A stretch of DNA of 42,379 bases from NCBI GenBank assembly GCA_001917905.1, contig MNEX01000307.1, positions 10,592 to 52,970 on the forward strand, written 5' to 3'. Shown one piece after another: positions 8,894-19,606 of this stretch. The position numbers and the translations under genes were made by a program. The stretch comes from Acidobacteria bacterium 13_1_40CM_65_14. Lineage in GTDB: Bacteria > Acidobacteriota > Vicinamibacteria > Vicinamibacterales > CAVVIG01. Position 1 is the stretch's first letter; each line of letters opens with the position of its first letter. The notes beneath the pieces are model-generated. The model was not told where the DNA came from. It ran no database searches and saw only the letters and a list, made by a program, of their open reading frames with translations.

Positions 8894-9532
8894 ATGCGGC
8901 GGAGTCTAACACCCCTGGTGACGACGGCGGCGACGGCGGCGATCCTGTGCGCGTTGGTCGCGCTCGCGACGCGCGTCGCGGCCGACGATGCGAGTCAGGC
9001 GGCGAAGTTGTACGAGTTGCTGGAGCTGGAGCCGGACATGGCCATCGCGGACATCGGCGCGGGCAGCGGTGAGATGACGATCCTGATGGCGAAGCGGATG
9101 AATGCGTCAGGCAAGGTCTACTCCACCGACATCAACCAGGATCGACTGACAGAGATTCGCGCCGCCGCGTCGCGCGATCATCTCGACAACATCGTCGTCG
9201 TCGAAGGCGCGGAGAAAGCGACGAACCTGCCCGACCTGTGTTGCGACGCGATCTTCATCCGCAACGTGTACCACCACTTCAGCGATCCGCCAGCGATGAA
9301 TCGGAGTCTGCTCGCGGCGCTGAAGCCGGGCGGCCGGCTCGCGATCATCGACTTCGTCCCGCGTCGCGGATCGGAGCTGCCCGCCGGCGCGCCCGCCGAC
9401 CGAGGCGGCCACGGCGTCACCGCCGACGTCGTCAACGGGGAGCTGACGGCGGCCGGCTTCACGCGCGTGCAGACGATCGACAACTGGGACGGCAGCCGGG
9501 GGGAATTTCTGGTGTTATTCCGAAAGAATTAG
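8894..9532 (+). CDS. Class I SAM-dependent methyltransferase with N-terminal signal-like segment
   Basis: MRRSLTPLVTTAATAAILCALVALATRVAADD then IADIGAGSGEMTILMAKRM (motif I) and LKPGGRLAIIDFVPR; AAGGAG ribosome site at 8883-8888. Confidence 0.9.
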   Translation: MRRSLTPLVTTAATAAILCALVALATRVAADDASQAAKLYELLELEPDMAIADIGAGSGEMTILMAKRMNASGKVYSTDINQDRLTEIRAAASRDHLDNIVVVEGAEKATNLPDLCCDAIFIRNVYHHFSDPPAMNRSLLAALKPGGRLAIIDFVPRRGSELPAGAPADRGGHGVTADVVNGELTAAGFTRVQTIDNWDGSRGEFLVLFRKN

Positions 9533-9542
9533 GAATTTGGCC

Positions 9543-11279
<1,737 letters not shown>

Positions 11280-11315
11280 TGATACCTATTCTACGTAGGC
11301 GGGCATCCACGAACG

Positions 11316-11352
11316 CAACCGCGGAGCACGCTAAGAGCGCAGAGCCAAACTT
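11316..11352. repeat. Degenerate half-copy of the family B core
   Basis: cgaacgcaaccgcggagcacgctaagagcgcagagcc resembles the left arm of 7396-7470; complementary right arm not recognisable. Confidence 0.5.
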
Positions 11353-11393
11353 TCTCCCGTCGTGCGCGCTCTTACGAGAGACTGGCAGCGTCC

Positions 11394-11538
11394 GCGCAGC
11401 CCTTCAGAGGATGTGAAGAAATCACGTCAACGCAAAGGCCGCTAAGACCGCAAAGGAAGAATCTTTCGAAAAGATGCTTTGCGCGCTTTGCGATCTTTGC
11501 GTTCAACGTGATTCTTTCACAAGCTCTTCAGGGCTGCA
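11394..11538. repeat. Family B hairpin copy 1 (128-nt core 11402-11529)
   Basis: gcgcagccc-ttcagaggatgtgaagaaatcacgtcaacgcaaaggccgctaagaccgcaaaggaagaatctttcgaaaagatgctttgcgcgctttgcgatctttgcgttcaacgtgattctttcacaagctcttc-agggctgc; reverse complement of 30314-30441 with 2 visible mismatches. Confidence 0.93.
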
Positions 11539-12196
11539 GTAGTGTAGCCAATCGGGCCACCGTGAGCTCGCCGGCGTGCGCGACGCGCAGATCGGCGGCG
11601 CTCAACTCGTGCCGCTCGGTGAGCCAGTGCGGAATCGCGACCGTCTTCAGGCCGGCCGCTCGAGCCGACGCGACACCCGGTCCGGAGTCTTCGATCGCGA
11701 CCGACTTCGCCGGATCGGCGCCGAGCCGTCGCGCCGCCTCCAGGTACACATCGGGCGCCGGCTTGCCGCGAGCCACATCGTCTCCCGTGACGATCGTGCG
11801 AAACAGCGGCGTTATGCCGATCCGTTCCGCGGCTGGGACGACCCAGCGCGCCGGCCCGCTCGACGCGATCCCCGCCGGCACGCCCGCATCGCGGAGCGCC
11901 TCGAGCAGCTCGCGGATGCCGCGGCGTGGCTCGCCCGGCACGAGCTCGGCAAAGTGTCGCCGCCGCTCGGCGTCGTACTCCTCGTGGGAGGGCGCCTGAC
12001 TCACGCGCTCGCACAGCCGGAGAAACCAGCGCTTCTCTTCACCCTCGGTGTAGATGCCGATCTGATGGCACCACTCCTCGACCGTCAGCGTCGCGCCGCA
12101 GCGCTCGTAGATCCGCCGGTGCGATTCGAACTCGGGGGTTTCGCTGTCGAGGATCACGCCGTCGAAGTCGAAGATGACGGCCGCCAGAGAGGACAC
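11528..12196 (-). CDS. HAD family hydrolase (beta-phosphoglucomutase-like)
   Basis: AAVIFDFDGVILDSETPEFESH (DxDG), PAGIASSG, GKPAPDVYLEAARRLG, VAIEDSGPGVASARAAG. Confidence 0.94.
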   Translation of the reverse strand: MSSLAAVIFDFDGVILDSETPEFESHRRIYERCGATLTVEEWCHQIGIYTEGEEKRWFLRLCERVSQAPSHEEYDAERRRHFAELVPGEPRRGIRELLEALRDAGVPAGIASSGPARWVVPAAERIGITPLFRTIVTGDDVARGKPAPDVYLEAARRLGADPAKSVAIEDSGPGVASARAAGLKTVAIPHWLTERHELSAADLRVAHAGELTVARLATLLQP

Positions 12197-12210
12197 GATG
12201 AAATCATAAT

Positions 12211-12376
12211 CTCTCCACCACGGTGGACACGGAGGACGAAAACCCAGAACTAAGAACTTAGAACTAAGAACTTACAACTGAGAACCGACGCTCTGAGAAG
12301 TTCTCAGTTCTCAGTTCTCAGTTCAGAGTTCTAAGTTCTCGACCTCCGTGTCCCCCGTGTCCTCTGTGGTGGAGAG
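12211..12376. repeat. Family A hairpin copy 3 with nested family D hairpin
   Basis: Outer arms ctctccaccacggtggacacggaggac / cctccgtgtcccccgtgtcctctgtggtggagag enclose agaactaagaacttagaactaagaactt...aagttctcagttctcagttctcagttc (7-nt period). Confidence 0.85.
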
Positions 12377-12390
12377 TTACAGCGGGCTCC

Positions 12391-13236
12391 TTACTCGGCT
12401 CGAAGCACGTCGATGCGCGCCCCGAGCGGTGCGACCGCTGGAGTCGGTCCCTTCCATTGCAGCTCGTCTACTGATTCAAACACGTCGATGTCGGTGCGGA
12501 GCGTCGCGAGCGTGCGGAAGAGGAACGCGCGATCGCGCTCGCGTGACAGCGTGTTGGCGAGCGCACCTGCGCTGGCCGCGTTCACATGCCACTCGCGCCA
12601 GTCGGCGGGAATCGATTCGAGATGGCCGTACTTGGCGAGAACCGCCGCCGTCGACTTCGCGCCCCAGCCGGGCAGGCCGGGATAGCCGTCCGCCGCATCG
12701 CCGACGAGCGCAAGGTAATCGGGCATCGATGCCGGCGGCACGCCGAACTTCGCGACGACGCCCGCTTCATCGCGAAGGGTGCGCGTGCGGCGATTCAGCT
12801 GCACGATGCGCGTGCCGCGCACGCACTGTGCGAGATCCTTGTCGGGCGTGCAGATGATCACGCGATCGACGCGCGGATCGCGCGCGGCGATCTCGGCCGC
12901 CGCCGCCAGCGCATCGTCCGCCTCGAACTCGATCATCGGCCAGACGACGATGCCGGCCGCTGACAGCGCCTCTTCGAGCAGCGGAAACTGCGCGACGAGA
13001 TCCGGCTCGATGCCTTCGCCGGTCTTGTAGCCGCTCCACAGGCGGTTGCGGAACGACTCGATGACGTGATCGGTCGCGACCGCGACGTGCGTGGCGCCGC
13101 CCGTGATCATGCCGAGCACGGAGGTGACCACGCCTCGCACCGCCGCCACTTCCCGGCCGTCCACGTCGCGAGCGGGCGGCATCGCGTAGAAGTGCCGGAA
13201 CAACTCGTACGTGCCGTCTATCAGGTGGATATCCAC
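12391..13236 (-). CDS. Stand-alone 5'-3' exonuclease (FEN/Pol I N-terminal domain-like)
   Basis: GTG start; MDIHLIDGTYELFRHFYAMP; FEADDALAAAAEIA; ICTPDKDLAQCV; LVGDAADGYPGLPGWGAKSTAAVLAKYG. Confidence 0.9.
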   Translation of the reverse strand: MDIHLIDGTYELFRHFYAMPPARDVDGREVAAVRGVVTSVLGMITGGATHVAVATDHVIESFRNRLWSGYKTGEGIEPDLVAQFPLLEEALSAAGIVVWPMIEFEADDALAAAAEIAARDPRVDRVIICTPDKDLAQCVRGTRIVQLNRRTRTLRDEAGVVAKFGVPPASMPDYLALVGDAADGYPGLPGWGAKSTAAVLAKYGHLESIPADWREWHVNAASAGALANTLSRERDRAFLFRTLATLRTDIDVFESVDELQWKGPTPAVAPLGARIDVLRAE

Positions 13237-13262
13237 AATGGCTGATGGCTAATGGCTGAGGG
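13237..13262. repeat. Family I short tandem repeat (ATGGCTG/ATGGCTA, 7-nt period)
   Basis: aatggctgatggctaatggctgaggg fills the whole gap between the stop at 13263-13265 and the start at 13236. Confidence 0.7.
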
Positions 13263-15680
13263 CTACTCAGCGCGCAGCGCAATCATAGGATCAACTGCCG
13301 TCGCGCGGCGAGCGGGAACCCACGCGGCGACGACGGCGACGAGCGCGAGGAACGCAGCCGTCAACAGAAAGCTGAGTGGATCGGTCGCGCTGACGTTGTA
13401 GAGCAGACTGTTGACCACACGCGTGACGCCGATCGCGCCAATCACGCCGCACACGATGCCGATGCCGGCAAGCTGCGCCCCGTGCGCGACGATGAGGCCG
13501 AACACGTTCTGACGGCTCGCGCCAAGCGCCATGCGGACGCCGATTTCCTGCGTGCGCTGCGAGACGGCGTACGACAGCACGCCGTAGACGCCAACCGACG
13601 CGAGAATCAGCGCGACGGCGCCGAAGATCGAGAACATCCACCCGAACAACCGGTACTGCCAGAACGTGTTGAACCTCGCCTCTTCACCCGTGCGCGCGTT
13701 GAAGATCGGCAGCGTCGGATCGGCTTTGCGGATTTCCTGCCGAACCCCGCTCGTGATCGCCGCCGGCGATCCGCCGGCGACGCGAATCGTCAGCCCCGTG
13801 TTCCGCGCGGGATCGTAGGGATACGGCACGAAGACGTACGGCGTCGGCTTGCTGTTGCGGACCGAGAACAAGCGGAAATCGCCGACGACCCCGATGACGG
13901 TGATCCACTCATTCTGCTTGTCGTCGAGCAACCGGAAGCGTTGACCGACGACATCGGTTCTGTTGGGCCACATCCGTTTCGCAAACGCGCCGTTCACCAC
14001 GGCCACGCCCGAGCGGCCTTGACCCTCGGCGTCGGTGAAGTCGCGGCCGGCGACCAGCGGCACCTTCAGCGCTCCGAGCATGTGCGGCGTCACGCCGAAG
14101 TAGCTGGACGTCGGCTCCTGTCCCGGTGTGATCGCGACGCCCTCGGGTACCACCCCGCCTTCCGATCCGCCGAACGCCAACGGCACCATGTTCGATGCGG
14201 CCGCCGCCACGACGCCGGGCAGCGCTTCGACTCGCCGCACGATGTCGTCGACGCGGCGGACCATCGCGTCGGTTGGCTCGTACTGATCGCCTGGCATGTA
14301 GAAGCGCATCGTCATCAGGCGCTCGGTGTCGAACCCGGCGCGCGCCTCCTGCAGATTCAGAAAGCTGCGGATGAACAACGAGGCGCCGACGAGCAGGACC
14401 AGCGACAACGCGATTTCGGCGACGACGAGGGCGCTGCGCAGTCGATTGCGGCTGCCGCCGGCGCTGGCGCCGCGGTCCTTCAACGCGTCCTGGAGATTCG
14501 CGCGCGCCGCCTGAAGGGCCGGTGCAAGACCGAAGAGAATGCCAGTCACCGCCGCGATCGCGATCGTGTACACGACGATGCGCGGGTTCATGCTCCAGTC
14601 GATGTAGTACGGCGGGTTGTTCTGCGGCGGAATGGACGCCGTCAGCCACCACAGGCCGACGTAAGCGACGGCGATTCCCAGCGGCGCACTGGCAACGGCG
14701 AGCAGGAGGCTCTCGGTCAGCAGTTGACGCACGATGCGGCCCCGGCCGGCGCCGAGCGCGGCGCGCACCGCGATCTCGCGGTGCCGGACCGTCGCGCGCG
14801 CGAGCAGCAGGTTCGCCACGTTCGCGCACGCGATGAACAGCACCAGACTCACCGCCCCCATCATCGTCATCACGACCAACCGGATGTCGGACGGGATCAT
14901 GTCGTCGCGGAGCGTCAGCGCGGTCGCGCCCCAGCCCTGATCGTCCCGCTGCTCCGTCGCGAGCTGCCCGGCGACGGTCGCGATGTCGCGTCGCGCTTCG
15001 GCAAGCGAGACGCCGGGCTTCATGCGCGCGAACGCGGCCAGGCTCCGCGCCGACCGTGGCGTGGCAAATTCGATCGGCGTCTGCGGGATCCAGAGCTGCG
15101 CGCTTTCCGGAAACAGAAACTTCGGCGGCATGACACCGACGACGGTGTGCGGATTGCCGTTCACGGTGATCGTGCGACCGACGATGTTCGGGTCGCCGCC
15201 GTAGCGGCGCTGCCAGACACCGTGACTCAGCAGCACGACGCGGGGACCGCCCGGCGTGTCTTCTTCCAAACGGAACTGGCGACCGAGAACGGGCTGCACG
15301 CCGATCATCGGAAACATGTTCCAGGTGACGGTCGCACCCGACAGCCGCTCCGGTTCGTCGCCGTCCGAGAGCGTCAGACTTCGTCCGGTGACGGTCGCAA
15401 TCTCGACGAACGCGTGCGTCCGTTCCCGCCAGTCGCGGGCGTCGAGAAACGAGACGCCGCCCGACTCGATACCGTTGGCCTGATGTGTCGTGTGCAGCGC
15501 GACGAGCTCCTGAGGATCGTGAAACGGCAGCGGCCGGATCGCCACGGTGTCGACGACGCTGAAGATCGTGCTGTTGACGCCGACGCCGAGCGCCAGGCAC
15601 ATGATCGTCAGCGCGGCGAACCCCGGATTCTTGACGAGCGTGCGGCACGCGTAGCGGAGATCCTGGAGGAGCGCGTCCAT
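13263..15680 (-). CDS. ADOP/MacB-type ABC transporter permease
   Basis: MDALLQDLRYACRTLVKNPGFAALTIMCLALGVGVNSTIFSVVDTVAIRPLPF...ACANVANLLLARATVRHREIAVRAALGAGRGRIVRQLL...ATAVDPMIALRAE. Confidence 0.95.
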   Translation of the reverse strand: MDALLQDLRYACRTLVKNPGFAALTIMCLALGVGVNSTIFSVVDTVAIRPLPFHDPQELVALHTTHQANGIESGGVSFLDARDWRERTHAFVEIATVTGRSLTLSDGDEPERLSGATVTWNMFPMIGVQPVLGRQFRLEEDTPGGPRVVLLSHGVWQRRYGGDPNIVGRTITVNGNPHTVVGVMPPKFLFPESAQLWIPQTPIEFATPRSARSLAAFARMKPGVSLAEARRDIATVAGQLATEQRDDQGWGATALTLRDDMIPSDIRLVVMTMMGAVSLVLFIACANVANLLLARATVRHREIAVRAALGAGRGRIVRQLLTESLLLAVASAPLGIAVAYVGLWWLTASIPPQNNPPYYIDWSMNPRIVVYTIAIAAVTGILFGLAPALQAARANLQDALKDRGASAGGSRNRLRSALVVAEIALSLVLLVGASLFIRSFLNLQEARAGFDTERLMTMRFYMPGDQYEPTDAMVRRVDDIVRRVEALPGVVAAAASNMVPLAFGGSEGGVVPEGVAITPGQEPTSSYFGVTPHMLGALKVPLVAGRDFTDAEGQGRSGVAVVNGAFAKRMWPNRTDVVGQRFRLLDDKQNEWITVIGVVGDFRLFSVRNSKPTPYVFVPYPYDPARNTGLTIRVAGGSPAAITSGVRQEIRKADPTLPIFNARTGEEARFNTFWQYRLFGWMFSIFGAVALILASVGVYGVLSYAVSQRTQEIGVRMALGASRQNVFGLIVAHGAQLAGIGIVCGVIGAIGVTRVVNSLLYNVSATDPLSFLLTAAFLALVAVVAAWVPARRATAVDPMIALRAE

Positions 15681-15717
15681 CGGGAGGTTAGACGATGGAC
15701 CCCGGTTGAAGTTTCGA

Positions 15718-15730
15718 TAGAATTCGCCCC
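15718..15730 (+). promoter_or_regulatory. Candidate -10 element 7 nt before ATG (leaderless promoter)
   Basis: TAGAAT-TCGCCCC-ATG, same layout as 24896 and 32483. Confidence 0.45.
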
Positions 15731-17008
15731 ATGAAACATTTTCTTATCTCTCGCGGGGCCCCACCCCCGCTCGCTGACACGCTCGCACCGTTGTGCTCGC
15801 GTGTATTCAAAACAGAACGTCGCAGACAGATCTGCGGCCTGCTGCTGCTCCTCTGCAATTTGATCGCGTTGACGATCGTTCGCGCCGCCGACGACTCTGC
15901 GCCAGCCGAGATGCTGGCACGTGTCGAAAACGCCCAATCGCCGAATCGACAGGGACTCGATGGCTACACGCTGCGGCAGGTGATGGACCGGTTCCACGTA
16001 CCGGGCGTCAGCGTCGCCGTCATCAAGGACTTCGAGATTCACTGGGCGAAGGGCTACGGCGTGGCGGACGTCGAATCGGGCGCCGCGGTCGAGACCAACA
16101 CGCTCTTTCAGGCCGCGTCGATCAGCAAGCCGGTGGCCGCGATGGCTGTCGTCCGCGCAGTCCAGGACGGACGCTTCTCGCTGGATGACGACATCAACAC
16201 GATTCTCACGTCGTGGAAGCTGCCCGACAGCGAGCTCACGCGCGGCCATCCGGTCACGCCGCGCGCGCTCCTCAGTCACACCTCGGGGCTCGGCGACGGC
16301 TTCGGATTTCCCGGATATCACCCGTCAGCGCCGCGGCCGACTGTCGTCGAGATTCTGAACGGCAGCAAGCCGTCCAACGTCGGGCCCGTGTTGATGGAGC
16401 GGCCGCCGTTCACCGCCTACAAGTACTCAGGCGGCGGCGTGACGGTGATGCAGCTCGCGATGACGGATACGTTTCGCAAGCCCTATCCCGAGATCGTGCA
16501 GAGCCTCGTGCTCGGACCGATCGGCATGAGCGACAGCGCATACGACCAGCCGCTCTCGAGCGAGCGAGACCGGCATGCGGCGCGCGCACACAACGGCGCT
16601 GGACGCGCGATGGACGCGAAGTGGCACGCGTATCCCGAGCTGGCAGCAGCAGGCCTGTGGACGACACCGACCGACCTCGCGAAGTTCGCGATCGAGATCC
16701 AGAAGACGGCGCTCGGACGATCGTCCAAGGTGCTGACGCAAGCGAGCGTGCGCGAGATGTTGACGCCAGTTGGCGTCGGCGACTACGCAGTCGGTCTGGG
16801 ACTCTCGAAGCTGGGGCAGGGTTGGTACTTCGGCCACGGCGGCTCGAACTGGGGCTTTCAGTGCGATTTCATCGCGCATCGCCTCAAAGGGTACGGGGTG
16901 GCGATCATGACCAACGGCGACGCCGGCCGCCCGGTGATCGACGAAATCCGCGCGCGCGTTGCCGCCGCGTACGGGTGGGATTCGCTCGATAAGCCGGTTC
17001 TTCGCTGA
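15731..17008 (+). CDS. Serine hydrolase (beta-lactamase class C / esterase family)
   Basis: FQAASISKPVAAMAV (SxxK), YKYSGGGV (YxN-like), HGGSNWGF; exported-type N-terminus, part of which matches repeat family G. Confidence 0.92.
   Translation: MKHFLISRGAPPPLADTLAPLCSRVFKTERRRQICGLLLLLCNLIALTIVRAADDSAPAEMLARVENAQSPNRQGLDGYTLRQVMDRFHVPGVSVAVIKDFEIHWAKGYGVADVESGAAVETNTLFQAASISKPVAAMAVVRAVQDGRFSLDDDINTILTSWKLPDSELTRGHPVTPRALLSHTSGLGDGFGFPGYHPSAPRPTVVEILNGSKPSNVGPVLMERPPFTAYKYSGGGVTVMQLAMTDTFRKPYPEIVQSLVLGPIGMSDSAYDQPLSSERDRHAARAHNGAGRAMDAKWHAYPELAAAGLWTTPTDLAKFAIEIQKTALGRSSKVLTQASVREMLTPVGVGDYAVGLGLSKLGQGWYFGHGGSNWGFQCDFIAHRLKGYGVAIMTNGDAGRPVIDEIRARVAAAYGWDSLDKPVLR
15751..15803. repeat. Family G element copy 1 (GGGGCCCCACCCCC...), inside the 5' end of the serine hydrolase CDS
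   Basis: ggggccccacccccgctcgctgacacgctcgcaccgttgtgctcgcgtg aligns with the reverse complement of ~24820-24867. Confidence 0.6.
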
Positions 17009-17009
17009 A

Positions 17010-17031
17010 GGCACGGTCTGAAGACCGTGCC
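17010..17031. terminator. Perfect 22-nt palindrome after a stop codon; terminator-like or REP-like
   Basis: GGCACGGTCTGAAGACCGTGCC directly after TGA 17006-17008; no clear T tract. Confidence 0.55.
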
Positions 17032-17054
17032 CTATCGGCACTTCCAGTACGGAT

Positions 17055-17152
17055 CATCACGAAACGCGAAACCACGAAACCACGAAAACGCGAAAACGCG
17101 AAAACGCGAAAACGCGAAAGATAGGTTTCGTGGTTTCGTGCTTTCGTGGCCG
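17055..17152. repeat. Family C hairpin copy 3 (9-nt period, ACCACGAAA / AACGCGAAA)
   Basis: cacgaaacgcgaaaccacgaaaccacgaaaacgcgaaaacgcgaaaacgcgaaaacgcgaaagataggtttcgtggtttcgtgctttcgtgg. Confidence 0.88.
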
Positions 17153-17199
17153 GGTAGAGAACGCGCGGGAACCTCGAATCGGCGCCCGTCGCCTATGAC

Positions 17200-19245
17200 T
17201 TGGCCGACGATCGTCCCGGTGCAACACCGGTCGTCGTGATCAGCGAGTCGCTCCGGCAGCGACGGTTCGGACCAGATTCGGATGTCGTCGGCCGTCAGGT
17301 GCTGCTGACCGGCATGCCCTACGCGATTGTCGGCGTCGTCGATCGATCGTTCATTGGCAGCTTCATCGCGGCACCGATTGATCTCTGGATGCCGATCGAA
17401 ATATCGGGGAAGGCGCTCAGTCCGAATTGGAAGACCGATCGAGCGGACAAATCGCTTTCGATCATCGGACGGCTGAAGCCGGGCGTCACCGCGGACCAGG
17501 CGCGCGGCGAGTTGCAGGCGATTGCCGGCGTGCTGACGCGCGAGCTCGCGTCGGCACAGCGGTTGATGAGCATCGACGTACTGCCCGGCACATTGGCGGC
17601 CGGCGAGCAACGACGTCTCGCGCGCGTGTTCCTGTCGCTGCTGCTCGGACTCGTTGCGCTGGTGCTGCTCGTGGCGTGCGCCAACGTCGGCAACCTGATG
17701 CTCGCGCGCGTGCTCGGCCGGCGCCGCGAGCTCGCCGTTCGCGTCGCCCTCGGCGCGAGCCGCGCGCGGCTGGCATGGATGTTACTGACGGAGAGCGCGC
17801 TCGTCGCCGTCGCGGGCGGAGTGGTCGCGCTCGTGTTGTCGCTGAGGACCAGCCGCGTGTTCGCGTCGATCACGCCGCTGCCGAATCTCACGCTGCGGCT
17901 CGATCTTCGCCCCGACGTCCGCGTCATCGGACTCGCCGTGCTCGCGACGCTCGCGGCCGCGGCCGTCCTCGCGATCGTCGGCGCGTTCCAGGCGATGCGC
18001 GCCGAGACGGCGCCGGCGCTCAAGGAAGACGCGGCGTCGTCGATCGGCGGTCGATCGCCGGCGCGCCTGCGTGCGGCGCTCGCCGCTGTTCAGATCACGG
18101 TGTCGCTGGTGCTGCTGATTGGCGCCGCCCTCTTCCTGCGCAGCGCGCGCAACGCCGAAGCGATCGAGCTCGGATTCGAGACGCGCGGCGTCCTCGCCAC
18201 GGATCTCGACGGCGCGGGCCGCAGCACGCCGGCGGCGAACCGCCGCCTCTTCGACGAGATCGTGCTGCGGGTGTCGGCGCTGCAGAGCGTCGAAGCCGTC
18301 GCGCTCTCGACGCGCGCACCGCTCGACAGCTCGACGCCGGTCGTGCGCGTGAACGCGCGCGAGCCGATCACGCCGGCAACCGAATCGACCGCGACGACGG
18401 CGAGCATGCTCGTCGTCAGCCCGAAGTATTTCGACGTCGTGAAAACGCCGGTGGTCGCCGGCCGCGTGTTCAGCGATCGAGACGATCCGGAACGCGCGCC
18501 CGTCGTCATCGTCAACGAGACGCTCGCCGCGCGGCTGTGGCCGGATGGAGATGCGATCGGACGCCGGCTGTGGCTCGATCCGTCGGTGTCAGAGGTGTCA
18601 GACACCTCGGCGCAGGTGATCGGCGTCGCGCGAAACAGCAAGTACCTGACGCTCGGTGAAGAGAAGCAGGGTCACATCTATCTGCCGTTCGCGCAGCATC
18701 CGCGTCCGGGGATGGCGCTGCTCATCAGGTCTTCGGACCTCACCGATCGCCTGACGAACGCGGTGCAAGGCGCGCTGCGTTCAGTCGATCCGAATGTCCA
18801 GGGATTCTTCACGCGGACGCTGACCGAGCATGTCGGCGTCTCGATGCTCCCGGTCCGGCTCGCCGCCAGCCTCGCGACCATCGTCGCAGCTCTGGCGCTC
18901 GCATTGGCGGTGGTTGGCCTCTACTCGCTCGTGTCCTACCTGGTGGCCGAACGCACGCACGAGATCGGATTGCGCATGGCGCTCGGCGCCAATGCGGCCG
19001 ACGTGGGACGGCTCGTTCTTGGCTACGGTTTCAAGCTCGCGTTGGCTGGGCTCTCGATTGGTGTACCGCTGGCGCTGGTCTCGTCGCGTCTGCTCGGCAG
19101 TTTGCTCTACGTCGTGAGCCCAACCGATCCGCTCGTCTTCGCGGTGATGTCGGCGACGATCCTGATTGTCGCCGTGCTCGCCTGTTATTTGCCCGCGCGC
19201 CGGGCGATGCGTCTCGATCCGTTGACGGCGCTCAGGCGTTCATGA
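17200..19245 (+). pseudogene. 5'-truncated ADOP/MacB-type permease
   Basis: Homologous frame begins GNLESAPVAYDLADDRPGATPVVVISESLRQRRFG after an in-frame TAG at the edge of hairpin C3; lacks the N-terminal TM helix seen in 13263-15680 and 34306-36711; remainder intact to MRLDPLTALRRS. Confidence 0.75.
18593..18607. repeat. 15-nt perfect palindrome AGGTGTCAGACACCT inside a permease reading frame
   Basis: cggtgtcagAGGTGTCAGACACCTcggcg, encodes SVSEVSDTS in frame. Confidence 0.65.
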
Positions 19246-19303
19246 CAGCATGTGCCGCACGTTAGAGTCACGTCGCGGTCCGGATTTTGCTTTCGCGACG
19301 CGT

Positions 19304-19606
19304 ATGGCCCAATTAGTTCACGAACACGAGACGCACGTCCGTACGCCGCACGGCGACACGTACGTCGCTCGAACGTATGCCGAAGAGGAGCGCGGCGGCA
19401 CGTGGGTCGGATGGATCGAATTCGTTCCGTTGAGCGGCCGCGGGCCGACGCTCCGAACTGCACGTGAGACGACGCAGCCCTCGTTGGACGCGGTTGCCTA
19501 CTGGGCGTCAGGGCTCGAGCCGGTCTACCTCGAGGGCGCGTTCGAGCGCGCGCGGAGCGAGAGACGTACGCTCCGACGCCCGCGTCCGATTGTCAAAGTG
19601 CGATGA
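19304..19606 (+). CDS. Conserved small hypothetical protein
   Basis: MAQLVHEHETHVRTPHGDTYVARTYAEEERGGTWVGWIEFVPLSGRGPTLRTARETTQPSLDAVAYWASGLEPVYLEGAFERA; protein-like composition. Confidence 0.65.
   Translation: MAQLVHEHETHVRTPHGDTYVARTYAEEERGGTWVGWIEFVPLSGRGPTLRTARETTQPSLDAVAYWASGLEPVYLEGAFERARSERRTLRRPRPIVKVR

Noticed and set aside
8611-8895. N-terminal extension of the acetamidase ORF
   Set aside because: Encoded by repeat A1 and the adjacent module, not protein-like.
13482-15734. 750-aa plus-strand ORF opposite the ADOP permease
   Set aside because: High-GC shadow frame: Arg/Asp/His/Gln-rich low-complexity translation without hydrophobic or domain motifs; the opposite strand encodes a clear permease.
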